6,654 nt of DNA from UBA4735 sp036569845 (GTDB lineage Bacteria > Chloroflexota > Limnocylindria > P2-11E), in assembly GCA_036569845.1 (NCBI GenBank), contig DATCPY010000016.1, positions 1-6,654 of the forward strand, in the 5' to 3' direction. Shown here one piece after another: positions 5,205-6,654 of this stretch. Position numbers and translations under genes: made by a program. Position 1 is the first letter of the stretch, and each line of letters opens with the position of its first letter. The notes beneath the pieces are model-generated. The model did no database searches and was not told where the DNA came from. It was given only the letters and a program-made list of their open reading frames with translations.

Positions 5205-6331
5205 GCGCGCATGAACTCCGCGACCGCGGCGGCGACCGTGTCGACCTGCGCGTCGGTGAGCTCGGCGTACATCGGGAGCGACACGACCTCGCCCGCAAGA
5301 CGCTCGGTCACCGGGAAGTCGCCCTGGCGATACCCGAGGAACGCCGAGGCCTCCTGGAGGTGGATCGGCACCGGGTAGTGCACGCCGGTCCCGATGCCAC
5401 GCTCGGAGAGGTACTGGCGGAGGGCATCGCGCCGCGCGCCGGGCACGCGGATGACGTAGCAGTGGAAGACGTGGCGGCCGCCCTCGGGGATCTCGGGCGC
5501 GATGACGCCGCTGTCCTTCAGGCGGTCGTTGTAGTGACGCGCGATCGCGAGGCGGCGGGCGTTCCACTCCGGCAGCTTGCGCAGCTTGATGCGCAGGATC
5601 GCCGCTTGGATCTCGTCGAGCCGCGCGTTGTAGCCGACGACCGGGTGGTAGTAGCGCGTGCTCTGGCCGTGCTCGCGCAACGATCGCAGCTCGGTCGCGA
5701 GCGCGTCGTCGTTCGTCGTGATGCTGCCGGCCTCGCCGTACGCGCCAAGGTTCTTGCTGCAATAGAAGGAGAACGCCGAGACCCGGCCCGATGCGCCGGC
5801 CTTGGCCCCGGTGTCGAGCATGGCACCGTGGGCCTGGCAGGCGTCCTCGATGATCTGGAGGCCCTTCTCCTTCGCGAGCGACAGGAGCGGCTTCATGTCG
5901 ACTGTCCGGCCGTAGAGATGGACCGGCATGATCGCCTTCGTCCGTGGCGTGATCGCCTGGGCGGCCGCGGCGAAGTCCATGTTGAAGGTCTTCTCGTCGA
6001 CGTCGACGAGGATCGGCCGCGCGCCGGAGTAGAGGATCGCCTCGACGGTGGCGAAGAACGTGTGCGACACCGTGATGACCTCGTCGCCGGAGCTGATGCC
6101 GAGCGCGCGCACCGCGAGCTGGATCGCGTCGGTCCCGCTGCCGACGCCGATGGCGTGCTTCACGCCGCAGAACGCCGCGAACTCCTGGTCGAACGCCTTC
6201 ACGTTCGGCCCGATGGTGAGCTGCATGCTCTCGAGCACGTCGTCGATCGCCGCGCGCACCTCGTCGCGGATCGTGCGGTACTGCGCCTTGAGATCGACGA
6301 GCGGGATGTCGGTCTTGGTCATCACGGTCAT
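5201..6331 (-). CDS. DegT/DnrJ/EryC1/StrS-family sugar aminotransferase (first copy)
   Basis: This complete 376-residue PLP-dependent aminotransferase acts on keto-sugar nucleotides. Signatures: IPLVDLKAQY near the start, GVGSGTDAIQLAVRAL as the cofactor phosphate loop, HTFFATVEAIL, PVHLYGRTVDM, Asp163 and Gln166 in IIEDACQAHGA, and Lys193 in FSFYCSKNLGAYGEAG as the Schiff-base lysine. YNARLDEIQAAILRIKL and the GVHYPVPIHLQ segment are typical of the branch containing FdtB/QdtB, DesV and TylB (3-amination of dTDP-3-keto-6-deoxy sugars) and WbpE/WlbC-type enzymes, so C3 amination is the best guess rather than C4. The ATG at 6331 overlaps the stop of the preceding gene as ATGA and has AGGAG 11 bases upstream; the ATG three codons later is further from that site. 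The acyltransferase follows with a GTGA overlap, a pairing common in amino-sugar operons. Confidence 0.93.
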   Translation of the reverse strand: MTVMTKTDIPLVDLKAQYRTIRDEVRAAIDDVLESMQLTIGPNVKAFDQEFAAFCGVKHAIGVGSGTDAIQLAVRALGISSGDEVITVSHTFFATVEAILYSGARPILVDVDEKTFNMDFAAAAQAITPRTKAIMPVHLYGRTVDMKPLLSLAKEKGLQIIEDACQAHGAMLDTGAKAGASGRVSAFSFYCSKNLGAYGEAGSITTNDDALATELRSLREHGQSTRYYHPVVGYNARLDEIQAAILRIKLRKLPEWNARRLAIARHYNDRLKDSGVIAPEIPEGGRHVFHCYVIRVPGARRDALRQYLSERGIGTGVHYPVPIHLQEASAFLGYRQGDFPVTERLAGEVVSLPMYAELTDAQVDTVAAAVAEFMRA

Positions 6332-6654
6332 GTCGTGGTGGTCTCCTTCAACGCGGCCTCGATGTTCTCGCGGTGCATGCGCAGGTGGATGAGTCCCGGC
6401 ACCGCGAAGTACCGCTTCATCCCTTCCATGCCACCATCGGCTTGCAAGAGCTGGTCCGGCTCGAGCGCGCGGAACGCGTCCATCATGCGGCTGTGGGCAG
6501 CAAGCCAGCGATCGAATCGCTCGGCCATCGGCCGCTCCCGCCAGGTCTCGTAGGTCGTCCCGTTCAGCTCATCGAGCGGCGTGTCGATGCCCAGGAACGG
6601 ACGTGAGCCACGCTCGTCCGGCGCGCCACCCTCCGCCGTGATCTTCTCGGCGAC
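6328..6654 (-). CDS. DinB / maleylpyruvate-isomerase-like protein, C-terminal part (5' end outside window)
   Basis: The frame is open from the window end to the TGA at 6330-6328, giving 108 residues of a longer protein. Visible features are PFLGIDTPLDEL, then helical segments RFDRWLAAHSRMMDAFRAL and PGLIHLRMHRENIEAALKE. The His-rich last helix and the overall pattern resemble the metal-binding four-helix DinB / mycothiol-dependent maleylpyruvate isomerase superfamily, often thiol-dependent transferases; this rests on general resemblance of a fragment and is tentative. The ATG at 6528 seen within this stretch is unlikely to be the true start because the reading frame with protein-like sequence continues upstream. 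Its stop overlaps the aminotransferase start as ATGA, so it is probably the preceding gene of the same operon. Its role in sugar metabolism, if any, is unknown. Confidence 0.6.
   Translation of the reverse strand, partial: VAEKITAEGGAPDERGSRPFLGIDTPLDELNGTTYETWRERPMAERFDRWLAAHSRMMDAFRALEPDQLLQADGGMEGMKRYFAVPGLIHLRMHRENIEAALKETTTT
6343..6347 (-). promoter_or_regulatory. Ribosome binding site of the first aminotransferase gene
   Basis: AGGAG on the minus strand lies 11 bases before the ATG at 6331, slightly farther than ideal. It sits inside the last codons of the preceding gene and supports the 6331 start over the ATG at 6322. Confidence 0.55.

Noticed and set aside
4500..5762. Acyltransferase as a 420-residue protein starting at 5762
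   Set aside because: The extra ~186 residues are low-complexity, Arg/Pro-rich and lie entirely inside the aminotransferase gene in another frame; the GTGA start at 5204 explains the real protein.
5360..6553. A 397-codon open frame on the + strand opposite the first aminotransferase
   Set aside because: Its product is Arg/Val/Asp-rich without any domain pattern, and the opposite strand encodes a clear full-length aminotransferase. Long antisense frames are expected in GC-rich genes.

Overview
The window is strongly GC-rich, gene-dense DNA from a bacterium. GTG starts, tandem-GNAT and DinB/MDMPI-like proteins, and a secreted lipoprotein with an Ala/Pro/Thr-rich linker would suit an actinobacterium or a Chloroflexota-type lineage. 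This is an inference from style only; no marker gene fixes the taxon.

Layout. On the + strand, 2-649 is the 3' part of a tandem GNAT acetyltransferase gene cut by the window edge. Everything else is one minus-strand array, read from high to low coordinates: a cut DinB/maleylpyruvate-isomerase-like gene (6654-6328), a DegT/DnrJ/EryC1 sugar aminotransferase (6331-5201), a left-handed beta-helix acyltransferase (5204-4500), an extended-SDR nucleotide-sugar epimerase/dehydratase (4503-3538), a ribbon-helix-helix antitoxin and PIN-domain toxin pair (3505-2853), a second DegT-type aminotransferase (2841-1681), and a lipoprotein (1703-690). The lipoprotein gene converges on the GNAT gene with a 40-base gap. 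No stretch over 300 bases lacks a gene, and no tRNA, rRNA, CRISPR array or insertion sequence was seen.

How it works together. Two PLP-dependent sugar aminotransferases, an acyltransferase and an NAD-dependent epimerase are the usual parts for making an N-acylated amino sugar, or two different ones, for a cell-surface glycan, glycolipid or glycosylated metabolite. No nucleotidyltransferase, clear 4,6-dehydratase or glycosyltransferase lies in the window, so the pathway is incomplete here and the sugar cannot be named.

Most notable points. (1) Four junctions share the overlap NTGA (ATGA, GTGA, CTGA, CTGA). The epimerase and the toxin appear to start at CTG, and the toxin has no ATG, GTG or TTG in frame anywhere before its catalytic residues. 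(2) A toxin-antitoxin pair sits inside the sugar operon, with a promoter-like sequence and an AT-rich palindrome exactly at the antitoxin start. This suggests a leaderless, self-regulated internal transcript that would also read the second aminotransferase. (3) The toxin stop codon overlaps a perfect Shine-Dalgarno sequence for that aminotransferase. I see no wholly new system; the internal toxin-antitoxin promoter and the non-canonical coupled starts are the parts most worth testing.
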